DNA from: Streptomyces sulphureus DSM 40104
GTDB taxonomy: Bacteria; Actinomycetota; Actinomycetes; Streptomycetales; Streptomycetaceae
Direction: 5' to 3'
NCBI RefSeq assembly: GCF_000381025.1
Contig: NZ_KB905819.1
Span: forward strand, 310,001-374,000
DNA: 64,000 nucleotides
Below the pieces are notes generated by a model. The model was not told the origin of the DNA. It ran no database searches and was given only the letters and a program-made list of their open reading frames with translations. Numbering within the stretch: position 1 is the stretch's first letter; every line of letters starts with the position of its first letter. Positions 26,201 through 35,000 of this stretch are shown piece after piece. The translations under genes and the position numbers were made by a program.

Positions 26201-26520
26201 ACTACGACACCCGCACAGGCCGCTACACCCAACCCGACCCCAGCGGCCAAGAAACCAACCCCTACCTCTACGCCGCAGGCGACCCCGTCAACAACACCGA
26301 CCCCACGGGTCTGTACTCATGGGACGATTTTAAAAGCGACATTGGCGCCGTCGTCGGTACGACCACCGTGGGTGCCGGCGCCGGAGGCGGGATTGGCTGC
26401 GCAGTCGGTTGGCTGATGGGTCCCCCCGGATGTGTCGCTGGCGGTACTGCAGGAGGATTTATAGGTGGTGGTGTAGGGGCAGTGGTGGGAACCGGCTTGG
26501 CAATCGGGGCACGCATATAA
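23227..26520 (+). CDS. RHS/YD-repeat protein with variable C-terminal tip
   Basis: A 1097-residue protein. An N-terminal signal peptide (basic MRSSSTGMPVWRARFRVRP, hydrophobic AVAVATILALAAGVVPAVAV) implies secretion. Residues ~115-200 form a DUF6531-like start (LFDFRVTDALVARVDYSTGN, SLQLARTYNSLDAPWG). YD repeats (G...TYTYDELGRPETVTD and similar) run to ~930. The RHS core (~930-1030) ends in NPYLYAAGDPVNNTDPTGL. The last ~68 residues are different: a glycine-rich, hydrophobic tip with GGGIGCAVGWLM and GGFIGGGVGAVVG, and its DNA has lower GC. RHS tips are usually toxins; this one looks membrane-inserting. ATG 23227 follows GGGGGGAAG. Confidence 0.9.
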   Translation: MRSSSTGMPVWRARFRVRPAAVAVATILALAAGVVPAVAVPQAGPSSSWGEGGEAEIPAVRSGSTKAPASQDQAEPTAVQAAWRTAQKARVEGVGPSARGGETASDDPVAEGQGAVPWHELFDFRVTDALVARVDYSTGNLMLAATDFEVAGVGDSLQLARTYNSLDAPWGKVSQHWWQGFERYLHLAEDEVVLYDATGDAVRFEREGDGFSTPKGYSKDLAQVEDGGFTVTDRKSGVRDHFDEHGTLTEVTDRNHNTVRVEQHDEGDEHKGFKVTEERSGRSVDLVKKDASQWQAKDHTGRTAVFDLDSAGDLVKTTDTESKATEFGYDADRRLTKITTPEGRVTLFTYDSHDRLTSFTRATEFDGDGHTGPTFHLSYTAATPGEAGTTTIADPDGDETAYKHAAAGEVTEVTDPLGHSRARSYDANRNVATATDAMGTGSTPGNVTAYGWDARNNPTSAELPTGATSAMTGYQTIAGTDLPGSMTMPDGEQTDFSYDARGNTTSVAVQGAGGGERKTDYNPADPKCGGFEGQVCSTTDERGKKTTFAYDDEGNLTTATPPDPMGETTYTYDELGRPETVTDGRGVKTVYVYDHRDRITKVSTTNSTVTYAYDADGNMRERHDATGTTKYAFDPLSRETVRTLQDGSQTVLTYHADGNVASYEDPGGTTTYTYDAANRLTELTAPGGKKTTYRHNNNDARTETAYPGGTKQAVTLDESNRPTHIKATSGEGTLVDLTYSYTYGNGTDGTKIRTVKDAVAGTTRSHTYDSAGRFSFAKETKNGKTNNSWQYCYDTAGNLTSQGILEGCPRGTTYDYNDASQITAKNDDPTGWSHDKAGNELAAAPTPETARTSNTWSDFSQLTATTTGGTDYEGEYASTDNSERVRFGDTHFHQGPIGLAATTTDEVDTGFVREAQGTLNSMTRDGESYYYLTDATGNTVAMVDEDGKQTADYYYSPRGVTIAEENQGTSQPYRFAGAYQDPTTMYHMAARYYDTRTGRYTQPDPSGQETNPYLYAAGDPVNNTDPTGLYSWDDFKSDIGAVVGTTTVGAGAGGGIGCAVGWLMGPPGCVAGGTAGGFIGGGVGAVVGTGLAIGARI

Positions 26521-26575
26521 TGCTCATCCGAGAGCCGAAGTCGCCAAACTAGTAATTGTGGTCGGGGAAGCCATA

Positions 26576-27013
26576 ATGGCCTCCCCGACCAGCGTGGGTA
26601 GAAAGTGGCAGATTTTGAGCAAGCTAAATTTCCGCAAAAAACCTACAGGCGTAGCAGTTCACTTCCTTATCGCTTGCACCCTGTTGCTCTTTTGGGGGGT
26701 AGCGCTCGGGTACGGCATAAAGCGTGATAAATGGATACCAGTGGTCCTGGTATCCATTCTCCTGTCTTGCTCTATCGTTCTATTGATCCGGATTTTCGTG
26801 CGTGCAGAAGGAGGATTCTGGGGAAATTTCGCACCCCATCGTCGACCCTGGGCTTATTTGACTTATACCGTGACGAGTATTCTTGCCCTTGGATTCATTG
26901 TCTCGCTCATCCAGTCGCAATGGCTAGCGGCTTCGGGGTGCATAATCCTACTGGTTCTCCTTTGGGTGGCTCCTCTTAGGTGGCGATCCAAAGAATCCAA
27001 TTCGAGTCAGTGA
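26576..27013 (+). CDS. Small multi-pass membrane protein, candidate immunity to the RHS tip
   Basis: A 145-residue protein with about four hydrophobic helices: VHFLIACTLLLFWGVALGY, PVVLVSILLSCSIVLLIRIF, YTVTSILALGFIVSLI and ASGCIILLVLLWVA. The ATG at 26576 has GGGGAAG five bases upstream; a GTG at 26558 has none. It follows the RHS gene by ~55 bp and shares the low GC of the RHS tip, so tip and this gene were probably acquired together. A membrane-bound immunity protein against a membrane-active toxin is the simplest reading, by position. No family recognised. Confidence 0.65.
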   Translation: MASPTSVGRKWQILSKLNFRKKPTGVAVHFLIACTLLLFWGVALGYGIKRDKWIPVVLVSILLSCSIVLLIRIFVRAEGGFWGNFAPHRRPWAYLTYTVTSILALGFIVSLIQSQWLAASGCIILLVLLWVAPLRWRSKESNSSQ

Positions 27014-27154
27014 AATTTTCTCAGCGGAGGTCGTTTCCTCTCGGTGGCTCCTCGTGCCTAATCCCCAAGTAAGCAGCCGAGAGAGGTGGTGGGACGTCCT
27101 TATGCGCCCCCCCCCAACCCTCAATTGCCGACGAAAGCACAGAAGCGAGAGTCA

Positions 27155-27379
27155 ATGAAAATTGAATTCATCATCCTCCTCGCGGTGGTGTTTGCTGTCG
27201 GTGCCCTATCTGCGATTGCCCCGCACGCCTTCATCAGGGCGGTAAGTAATATACCCCTCAAGAAGGGCGTCGGGGGTCACCATATCAGTCAAGCGAGGAT
27301 CAAGTTTCTTCGTTTTCTCGGTATTCTTATCGTGCTCGGGGTTCCCTTTTTTGCGTTCCTCAGTCGAGATGCCAGGTGA
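27155..27379 (+). CDS. Small membrane protein, 74 aa
   Basis: Starts at ATG 27155 (MKIEFIILLAVVFAVGALSA) with a weak purine-rich site upstream. Two hydrophobic helices (residues ~4-24 and ~54-70, FLGILIVLGVPFFAFL) flank a basic loop (KKGVGGHHISQARIKFLR). Low GC like the preceding gene. It may be a second immunity protein or an orphan immunity gene left from an earlier RHS tip. Confidence 0.5.
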   Translation: MKIEFIILLAVVFAVGALSAIAPHAFIRAVSNIPLKKGVGGHHISQARIKFLRFLGILIVLGVPFFAFLSRDAR

Positions 27380-28457
27380 AATCGATATCGGCCAGACAGG
27401 AGGAAATATCTAGTTAGGTCCATCGCCCGTGATGTTGGTCAGCGAATGTTCCCCATCCGCCCCAGTGTCAGACTGTCCAACCGGACGGGGAGACCTCAGG
27501 ACGTTCAGCTCTGACAGCTTTTCTGCGACCGCTGGCACAGGGATCACGGTCCCAGCAGGCGCGGCTTCCCTTGCCGGTTGCGCCGTTGGCAACAGGGTGT
27601 GGGCTGCCCCGAGGCTGCCCTAGCTGCTGGTGGATGGGGGCTTGCCGCCGGAGCAGCATGGGGATTCCATGCGGTATTTACACAGGTGCCAGAGACGGCT
27701 GAATAGGGGGCAAGTACGTGTGGTTACAGTCGACTCACAAGTCGTCCCAATCGAATCATATGGTCAATGCCACGTGAACAATGCGCTCCGTCTATGCGGG
27801 GAAAGCGTCTAGAACTTCGAGATATGACAGAAAACGAGTTCTTTCACATTCTCGTGCTTCCTCGGTCACGCGTCGCAGAAGCCAGAAGATTGGTCCGGAT
27901 GCTGACTGACTGATGTCGAGAGGCGCGAAGATGCAAAAATTAGGGTTACGGAGCCGAGCTCCGTAGCCCTGGTTCAGTGGCGGGCGCTGTGAAGTGTCGC
28001 TTCCGTGGCTGTCGCGCCGGGCACGGCCCCTCGCTTGAGCACCCGCGGAGGGGCTGAAGCCGCGGAACGCAGGGTGTGAATGCCACCCACCTCGCCTGTT
28101 ATTGCTGGCCCGAGGAGTGGAAGGAGTCGATGCGCATGACCACTGAAGAACTCGATGAGCGACGCATCGTGGAGGTGCGCGAGTTCGTGGTCCATACCGA
28201 GCTGCTGTTCAGCGAGGTCGACGCCGGTGCATGAGGCAACGCGCATACTCGCCATCCTCATGCGGTGCTCTGGCTGCAGTCGTGGCGCGGTTCCTGAGCC
28301 ACGGGGCGGCCTACCCTGACGCCGGGCAGGTGCAGACAGCCGGTGCGTACCATGCTGGTGCGGATGGCTGCGTGCACGGCGGCAGTCGGCGGCGACCCGG
28401 ACCCGTCCACAAGAGCCCCGACGAGAGCCCCCGCTCCGCCCCCACCGCGTCAGCGCC
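27380..28457. other. 1.1-kb gene-poor region
   Basis: No convincing gene. A 60-codon minus frame (27410-27592) has little support. On the plus strand, 28076-28234 has good third-position GC (about 79%) and an internal ATG at 28136 behind AAGGAG; it would encode MTTEELDERRIVEVREFVVH and a short tail, and may be a remnant. The terminator at 27933-27970 lies here. Confidence 0.45.
27933..27970 (-). terminator. Minus-strand rho-independent terminator
   Basis: Thirteen-base arms (27942-27954 and 27958-27970, one G-T wobble) with a 3-base loop. Read on the minus strand, a T-tract (AATTTTTG) follows. The nearest minus-strand gene end is the ABC permease at 28458, so it probably stops readthrough from the sugar importer operon. 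Confidence 0.6.
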
Positions 28458-29282
28458 TCAACTGGTCAGCTTGAGGCTGTTGACGAAGAAGCGCTGTGCG
28501 GAGAAGAAGAGGACGACGGTGGGCAGCGAGACGAGAATCGCGCCGCCCAGCACCACCGGCGGGCCGACCGAGACGTAGGTGCCCTGGAGTTCGGCGAGTG
28601 CTGCCATGACGGGGCGGATGTTGCCGCTGGTGCTGAGTGTGATGCCGAACAACATGTCGTTCCAGACGGCGACGAACTGGAAGACGAAGGCGGCCACCAT
28701 CGCGGACTTCGACAGGGGCACATGGATCTGCCAGAAGAGCCGCCACCACGAGGCACCGTCCATGCGCGCGGCTTCGACCACCTCACGCGGCATCGTCATG
28801 GCGTAGTTGCGCATGATGAAGAAGGCGAAGGGGACGGCGATGGCCGCGTACACGAGCACCAGGCCCAACTGCGTGTCGTACAAGTCGAAGTTGGCGTAGG
28901 ACAGGAACAGCGGGCGGAGGAAGACCTGGAGGGGCAGCAGCGCCCCGGAGTAGATCAGCCAGAACCACAGCGTGCCGTGGCGTACGGGCATGACGACGGC
29001 GGCGAAGGCGGCCATCACGGCGAAGAGGACGGCCATCAGGGAGCTGGTCACGGCGTACAGCAGGCTGTTTCCCATGGCGGGTCCGAGCTGCGCCTTGTTC
29101 CATGCCTGCGACATGTTGTCGAACAGGGCGAACCCCTGGGGCCACCAGTGCGGGCTGCTGCCGTACTCGGCGGCGGGAACGATCGCGTTGCTGAGCACGA
29201 GCCAGGTCGGTACCGCCCACACCAGCGCGAGCAGGATCACCGTGGTGTTGCGCAGGATGCGGCCGCGGGATGTCTTCAGCAT
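28458..29282 (-). CDS. Carbohydrate ABC transporter permease (second subunit)
   Basis: A 274-residue MalG-type inner-membrane permease with about six helices. It has the EAA loop EVVEAARMDGASWWRLFWQI (~172-191), which docks the ATPase. The frame is open much further upstream, but ATG 29282 is chosen because it begins at MLKTSRGRILRN just before the first helix and lies two bases after the preceding stop. Partner of the permease upstream and of the lipoprotein binding protein. No ATPase gene is present. In Streptomyces a shared ATPase (MsiK) usually energises such importers. Confidence 0.92.
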   Translation of the reverse strand: MLKTSRGRILRNTTVILLALVWAVPTWLVLSNAIVPAAEYGSSPHWWPQGFALFDNMSQAWNKAQLGPAMGNSLLYAVTSSLMAVLFAVMAAFAAVVMPVRHGTLWFWLIYSGALLPLQVFLRPLFLSYANFDLYDTQLGLVLVYAAIAVPFAFFIMRNYAMTMPREVVEAARMDGASWWRLFWQIHVPLSKSAMVAAFVFQFVAVWNDMLFGITLSTSGNIRPVMAALAELQGTYVSVGPPVVLGGAILVSLPTVVLFFSAQRFFVNSLKLTS

Positions 29283-29284
29283 GG

Positions 29285-30262
29285 TCAGTCGCCTTTCGCG
29301 TCGAGCTGGCGTCGCAGGTACAGCCAGGAGGCCGCGAGGACGATCAGCGTGAGTACCACCGCGATGGCGGCGCCGGCTCCGGCGTGCTGGAGGAGGAAGG
29401 TCTCCTGGTACATGGAGACGGCCAGGGTCTCGGTCACCCGGCCGGGGCCGCCCCGGGTGAGCACCCAGATCAGGTCGAACGACTTCAGGCCGTTGGCGAG
29501 GCTTATCCCGACGACGATGACGGAGACCGGGCGGAGTTGAGGCAGGACGACGTGGCGGAACCTCTGCCAGGGGCCCGCACCGTCCAGCGAAGCGGCTTCG
29601 AGGGTCTCCGGGGGGATGCCCTGGAGGCCGACGAGGAAGAGGATGACTGCCACACCGGTCGCCTGCCAGGCGTTGGCGAGGATCAGCACCACCGTGTTGC
29701 TCGGCCACTCCAGCAGCCAGCCCTGAGCAGGAGGGTCGAGCCCGACGGTGGAGAGCAGTTGGTTGAGCGCCCCGTCAGACGTGAGCATGAAGTTCCACAC
29801 CACGGCCACGGCCGCGCCCGACAACGCATACGGTGCGACCACGCACAGCCGGGCGAGGCGGGACCAGCGCGTCGCGTTCGTCAACCAGGCGACGGCCAAC
29901 CCGAGGACGCAGGGCAACACCACGGTGCCCGCCACCCACATGAGAGTGTTCTCGACCGATCGCACCAGGCTCTCGTTGGTGAAGAACAGCTCGTAGTTGT
30001 CCAGCCCGGCGAAGCCGGATGTCCGGTGGTCGTTGAAGAAGCTGCGGTAGAACGTGGCAGCGAACGGCGCGAGCAGCAGCGCCGCGACGAGCAGCACGGC
30101 CGGGGCCAGGAAGGCGCCGGACGTCAACCGTTCGCGCACCAAGGCCCGTTGCGGGCCTCCGCGCCGGATCGTGGACGGTCGTACCGACGTACGGGAGCCG
30201 GAGCCGGCGGGAGCGGACTCGTGGTCGGTGCCGGTCCGGGACCGGGTGGTGGGGGTGCTCAT
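29285..30262 (-). CDS. Carbohydrate ABC transporter permease (first subunit)
   Basis: A 325-residue MalF-type permease. A polar N-terminus (~45 residues) precedes the first helix (GAFLAPAVLLVAALLLAPFA). The EAA loop is PPETLEAASLDGAGPWQRFR (~225-244), followed by VLPQLRPV. ATG 30262 overlaps the stop of the binding-protein gene (ATGA). Forms the translocation channel with the second permease. Confidence 0.92.
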   Translation of the reverse strand: MSTPTTRSRTGTDHESAPAGSGSRTSVRPSTIRRGGPQRALVRERLTSGAFLAPAVLLVAALLLAPFAATFYRSFFNDHRTSGFAGLDNYELFFTNESLVRSVENTLMWVAGTVVLPCVLGLAVAWLTNATRWSRLARLCVVAPYALSGAAVAVVWNFMLTSDGALNQLLSTVGLDPPAQGWLLEWPSNTVVLILANAWQATGVAVILFLVGLQGIPPETLEAASLDGAGPWQRFRHVVLPQLRPVSVIVVGISLANGLKSFDLIWVLTRGGPGRVTETLAVSMYQETFLLQHAGAGAAIAVVLTLIVLAASWLYLRRQLDAKGD

Positions 30263-31575
30263 GCTTCGTCCCGCTTCCAGGCGGCCCACTCGTCCTCGGA
30301 CCTCTCGGCCATGCTGCGCAGGGTGTCGCCGGGTGAGCTCTGCTGTGTCATGAAGCTCGACAGATCCTGGGTGTTGCCCTGGATGAGGTTGGGCGGACTG
30401 GCCTCGCCGTACCGGATCAGACGAGGCATCCGTTCTCGGGCGACGGTCTCCCTGACCTTGGCCACCACCGGGTTGCCGGCCCGCACGACCGGATTCGCGG
30501 AGCCGTCGTCGAGGTAGTCGGCCCACACGCGCTGGACGGACGGGGCCAGCCAAGCGCCGACGCTCTCCACCCCGGCCTCGTGCCGGGTCGCACCGAGGGG
30601 GACGGCCAGCACACCGCTCTCGGTGATCACCGACTTGGGCGTGGTCTTCCTGACGGTGGGCAGGACGAAGGCGTCGTAGTCCTTGCCGGGGCGCATGCCG
30701 AGGTCGGAGAAGCCCTTCGCTCCCCAGGTTCCGTAGAGGAACATGCCGACCCGGCCCGCCTTGAGCGCGGCGGCGCCGTTGCCCTGGTCGAAGTCGGGCG
30801 AGGTCATCCAGCCCTTGCGGATGAAGCCCTGCCAGATGTCCATCGCCTCCCGGGCGACCTCGTCGGTGTACCGCGCCCTGCCCGCCACGAGTGCGCGGTA
30901 GAAGTCGGGGTCGATCTTGCTGATGAGCTCCTGGAACCACTGGTAGGCGGGCCAGCCTCCGAACTGGGTGGCCACGAAGGGGACGACGCCTTTGCGCTTG
31001 AGGACATCGGCGCAGTGCGTCAACTCGTCCCAGGTGGCGGGCGGGCCGAGACCCAGACGGGCGAAGAGCCGCTTGTTGTAGAAGACGACGTAGTGGGACT
31101 CGTAGAGCGGGACGCCGTAGACCGTCCCTCGGTACGACATGGAGGCACGCTGCCCGCCGCGGACCCAGCCCTTCTTCTCGTACCGTTCCCACAGCCGTGA
31201 CAGGTCGGTCAACTTGCCGCCGCGTGCAAGCGACTTGAGTTCGTAGCCCGCTCCCCACTTGATCACGTCGGAAGCGCGCGAGGTCTCCAGCGTCATCTGC
31301 GTGACCTGTTTGTAGGCGATCGCTTCCGGGTTGGACTCCGGACGAAGTCCGTAACCGGTCAGGGACTTCAACGCGTCGCCGGTCCGGCGGAAGCCGTCGT
31401 CCCAGTCCGAGTTGTCGGTGCTGATACTCACTTCTCCCGGCACGGCGGCAGCGCTGCTGCCCCGGGCGCATCCGGTCAGTGCCAGCCCCACCGCGCCTGC
31501 GCCGGCAGCGGCAAGGAAGTGACGTCGGGCGAGTGCCGGGGGCGTCCCCGCCCGCACGGTGTCGAACGATCTCAT
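30259..31575 (-). CDS. Extracellular sugar-binding lipoprotein of the ABC importer
   Basis: A 438-residue family-1 solute-binding protein. The N-terminus has a twin-arginine motif ARRHFLAAAGAG, a hydrophobic stretch and the lipobox LTGC (~Cys35), so it is exported by Tat and anchored by lipid. The rest has the typical SBP pattern (YGVPLYESHYVVFYNKRLFA, PATWDELTHCADVLKRKGVV, GRVGMFLYGTWGAKG). ATG 31575 is chosen because AAAGGG lies eight bases upstream; the longer frame begins at GTG 31608. First gene of the importer operon, driven by the LacI-controlled promoter at 31724-31752. Mannosides are the likely ligands from context. Confidence 0.92.
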   Translation of the reverse strand: MRSFDTVRAGTPPALARRHFLAAAGAGAVGLALTGCARGSSAAAVPGEVSISTDNSDWDDGFRRTGDALKSLTGYGLRPESNPEAIAYKQVTQMTLETSRASDVIKWGAGYELKSLARGGKLTDLSRLWERYEKKGWVRGGQRASMSYRGTVYGVPLYESHYVVFYNKRLFARLGLGPPATWDELTHCADVLKRKGVVPFVATQFGGWPAYQWFQELISKIDPDFYRALVAGRARYTDEVAREAMDIWQGFIRKGWMTSPDFDQGNGAAALKAGRVGMFLYGTWGAKGFSDLGMRPGKDYDAFVLPTVRKTTPKSVITESGVLAVPLGATRHEAGVESVGAWLAPSVQRVWADYLDDGSANPVVRAGNPVVAKVRETVARERMPRLIRYGEASPPNLIQGNTQDLSSFMTQQSSPGDTLRSMAERSEDEWAAWKRDEA

Positions 31576-31723
31576 TGCCGCCCTTTCGCCGGAGTGTGGC
31601 GGATGCAAGTCACGTCCTGCCGGGGTTCTGCCGGTCCCCGGAGACTGCCCGGCCGCGGCGATTGCCGCGCTGATGTGCGGCTCCGTGCCAGGTGACGGCA
31701 GGAGGGGCCGGTGCGTGGCGAGG

Positions 31724-31752
31724 ACGTTAACGCCAACAACGGCGCCTCACAA
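31724..31752 (-). promoter_or_regulatory. Promoter of the ABC importer operon
   Basis: On the minus strand, -35 TTGTGA (31747-31752), a 17-base spacer and -10 TAACGT (31724-31729). The LacI-type operator at 31725-31738 covers the -10 box, an arrangement also seen at the MFS promoter. Confidence 0.55.
31725..31738. promoter_or_regulatory. LacI-type operator, site A
   Basis: CGTTAACGCCAACA; matches TGnTAnCGnTAnCA at 8 of 10 fixed positions, with the central CG typical of LacI-family operators. Sits on the -10 box of the importer promoter. Confidence 0.6.
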
Positions 31753-31848
31753 GAGCATCACGTCAGAGAAGTGCGAACTTTCCCTGATACCGCAGTTCAG
31801 CGGCTCAATGAATTCCCCGGGCGCAGAGCTGGTCAAGGAAAGGAGGAT

Positions 31849-31862
31849 TGGTATCGTTACCT
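31849..31862. promoter_or_regulatory. LacI-type operator, site B
   Basis: TGGTATCGTTACCT; 9 of 10 fixed positions. It lies 212 bp before the GH38 start and includes a possible plus-strand -10 (TATCGT); a matching -35 is weak. Confidence 0.65.
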
Positions 31863-32073
31863 TTCCCTTCCCTGAAGCGCGTTGACCGTCCGCCTGTTCA
31901 GGAGCGACCGTGCAGTACCAGCACCGCCCGCTCCCTCGGCGTCGGTCGGCACAGCGCAGCAGGACGCACCGCTCCCGACCGACACGCCCCGCCCCACTGC
32001 ACAGCACCGGCACCACACCGGCCACCCGCACGTCTCGCGCCGCGCCCCGTCCGGGCCTCAGGAGGTACGCACC

Positions 32074-35000
32074 ATGACACCCGACCGCTTCCTGTGGGAG
32101 GCGACCCTCGCGACCCACGCTGAGCCCTGGCCGGACGTGGACGGCATCCGGACCCTCCTCGTCGACACCGACGCTCCCTGGCCGACGGTGCATCCCGGCA
32201 TCCACGACGCCGACGGCGGCCATCAGGCGCACCGGGTCGTGGCCGCCTTCGACGTCAGCTCTTCCGAAGACGCCGTCCTGCACCTGGAATACGCCGCCGA
32301 GCGCGGGCCCTGCCCCGACCTGGAGATAACTCTGGACGGCCGGCACCGCTCCCTCCACCACCTCACCGTGGAACGCGAGAACCGCACCAGGACAGGCGAT
32401 CCGGGCCCGGTGACGGGCAACGGCGTACTCCGGGTGGAGCTGCCCGCGCGGTGGCTGACCCCCGGACGCCACGAACTGACCGTCACCACCGTCCTGGACG
32501 AGGCAGCCGCCACCGGCGCGACCAGTCAGGCCCGTTCGGAGGTCGCACACCGGCCCGGCGAAGAACTGCCCCTTCCCCGTACCCAGTACGGAAAGTGGTT
32601 CGGTTCCTACCTGCGCTGGACAGCCGTGAGGCTGGAGCGAGCCACCGCCCCGCATCCCGGCACGCCCACCTACGCGCTGCGGACCACACCGCTGTACCTG
32701 CACGGCGATCCGGACCCGGTCCCGCTGGTCGAACTGACGGTCAACCTGCCTGCCGGCGGCGCACGGCCCGACCACCTGACTCTGGAACATTCCGGAGCGA
32801 CCATTACGGTCCCGGCCTCCACGGACGGACGGGACTTCGGCATGGTGCGCCGGAGGCTCCCCGTCCCCGGCTTCACGGACAGCAGCGACTTCGTCGTCCG
32901 GGCGGACGGCGCGGAGGTGCACCGTGCAACCCTCGTCCCGGCACGTCGCTGGACCCTGCATCTCATCCCCCACGTGCACCTCGATCTCGGGTTCACCGAC
33001 AACCAGGCCAAGGCCGTCGAGTTGCACTGCCGCAACATCGACAAGGCGCTGGACCGCCAGGAACGGGACCCTGCGTTCCGGTTCAGCGTCGACGGCGCGT
33101 TCGTCGTCCGGGAGTACCTGCGGACCCGCTCGTCGCACCGCTGCGCCCGCCTGCGTGAGGCGATCGGCGCCGGTCTGATCGGCGTCAACGCCTTCCACAG
33201 CAACCTGTTGACCGGCATCACCCACCTCGAAGAGCTGGGCCGCGCCCTGGACTTCGGCCGTACGCTCCCGCCAGGACCCGGTGCCGTCCCGCGCTACGCC
33301 AACATCACCGACGTACCCACCTGGACAGGCGCCCTCCCCGCCGTGCTGCGCACAGCAGGTATCGACGCGTTCGTCGGAATGTCCAACCACCACCGGGCGG
33401 CCACCGACGACAGCGACGAGGTCCACCTGGCGTCCCCCGTGCGGTGGCGGGCGCCGGACGGCAGCGAGGTGCTGGCCCACTTCGCCGATCACTATTCGCA
33501 GCTACGGTTCATCGCCGCCGACCCCCAGTCGGTGGCAGGAGCGGTGAACGGCCTGGAACGCTACGTCGAGCGCTACGAACGCCCGGACTACCTCCCGTCG
33601 GACCTCGCCCTGATCGGCACCCACGCGGACAACGAGGACCTCGCCGACGGCGACACCGGGTTCGCCGAGCGCTGGAACGCGGTCTTCGCCTATCCGCGGG
33701 TCCGTGTCTCCACGTTCGCCGACTACCTGGGCGCGGTCGCGCCCCTCCGGGAGAGGCTGCCCGTGCACCGCGCGGAGGGCGGAAGCTTCTGGGAGGACGG
33801 CCCCGCCTCCTCCGCTGCGGACGCCGCCGCCTACCGGCAGGCCCAGGTGCTGCTTCCCGCCGCCGAACACCTCGCAGCCTCCGTCCAACTGCTGGACGAC
33901 ACCTACCGTCCGCACCGGGAAGCGCTGGACCGCGCCTGGGAGGGCCTGATCATCGGTGGCGAGCACACCTGGAACTGGGCCCGCGCCACCGCGCACCCGC
34001 ACGCGCCGCAGATCGAGGACCAGTTGCACTGGAAGCGGCGGGCCATCGACGACGCCGCCCGGATCTCGCTCGACGAGAGCCGCCGTACGCTGAGCCAACT
34101 CGCCGCAGCACTCGGCCTGGACGGACCGTGCGTACTCGTCCACAACCCCCACCCCTGGCCGGCGAAGCTCACCGCGGAGCTGGACCTGCCCGAGGGGAGC
34201 GCGCCCTTGGACGCCGAGGGCCGGCCCGTGCCCTTCGAAGTACTGAGCGACTGCGCAGGGATGCTGCGTGTCCGCCTCCTGCTCGAGGAGCTGCCCGCCT
34301 TCGGCTACCGCTGCATGCCCTTGAGCACCGGAGCCGGGACCGTACCCGCCGGCGAGCAGCCGACCGAGGCGTCCTCCGGCGAGCAGGCCGCCGTCCAAGC
34401 CGCGGCGGAACGCGCCCCTGTGCGGCAGCTCTCCGCCGGAGAGAACGTGACCAGCCGGGTGTGGGAGGTGAAACTGCGGGACCTCGACGGCCTTCCCACG
34501 GGCCTGCTGCATCGGCCCTCGGGCAGGGAACTCCTCGACCAGGACGCCCCGTTCGCGCTCGGTGAGCTGGTCCGGCTGACGGCCGCCGGGGCGGCGGACA
34601 GCGCGTCCCACGACCGCACGATGATCAGTCAACTGGACTCCCGCTACGGCTCGGGCGCCCCCACGCCCGTCGTGGAGGACCGGCCGTCGATGCGGCTGCT
34701 CGGCGTCCGCAACGCACCCGACGGGTTGCGGCTGCGCTGGCAGGGCTCCGGCGCGGGGCTCACCGACATCACCGTGGAGCTGCTGCTCCGGGACGCCGCC
34801 GAAACCTGCGAACTGACCGTCGAGTTGACCAAGCAGCCCGTCCTCGACATGGAGTCGACGTCCGTCGCCTTCCCCTTCCTCGTCCCCGATCCGACGGTGC
34901 GCTACGACAGGCAGCTCGGTTGGGTGGAACCGGCCTCCGACCACGGCTCCGGCTCCTCCAACGAGTGGCTGTCAGCGGCGTCCGCCGTCACCGTCACCGC

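Noticed and set aside
24484..26250. 588-codon minus-strand frame opposite the RHS gene
   Set aside because: Gly/Val-rich shadow of the YD-repeat coding sequence; no start signal.
27410..27592. 60-codon minus-strand frame as a small gene
   Set aside because: No ribosome site, no recognisable family and no neighbour that would explain it.
29283..29708. Upstream extension of the second permease
   Set aside because: Would overlap the first permease out of frame; ATG 29282 is two bases after the preceding stop and begins just before the first helix.
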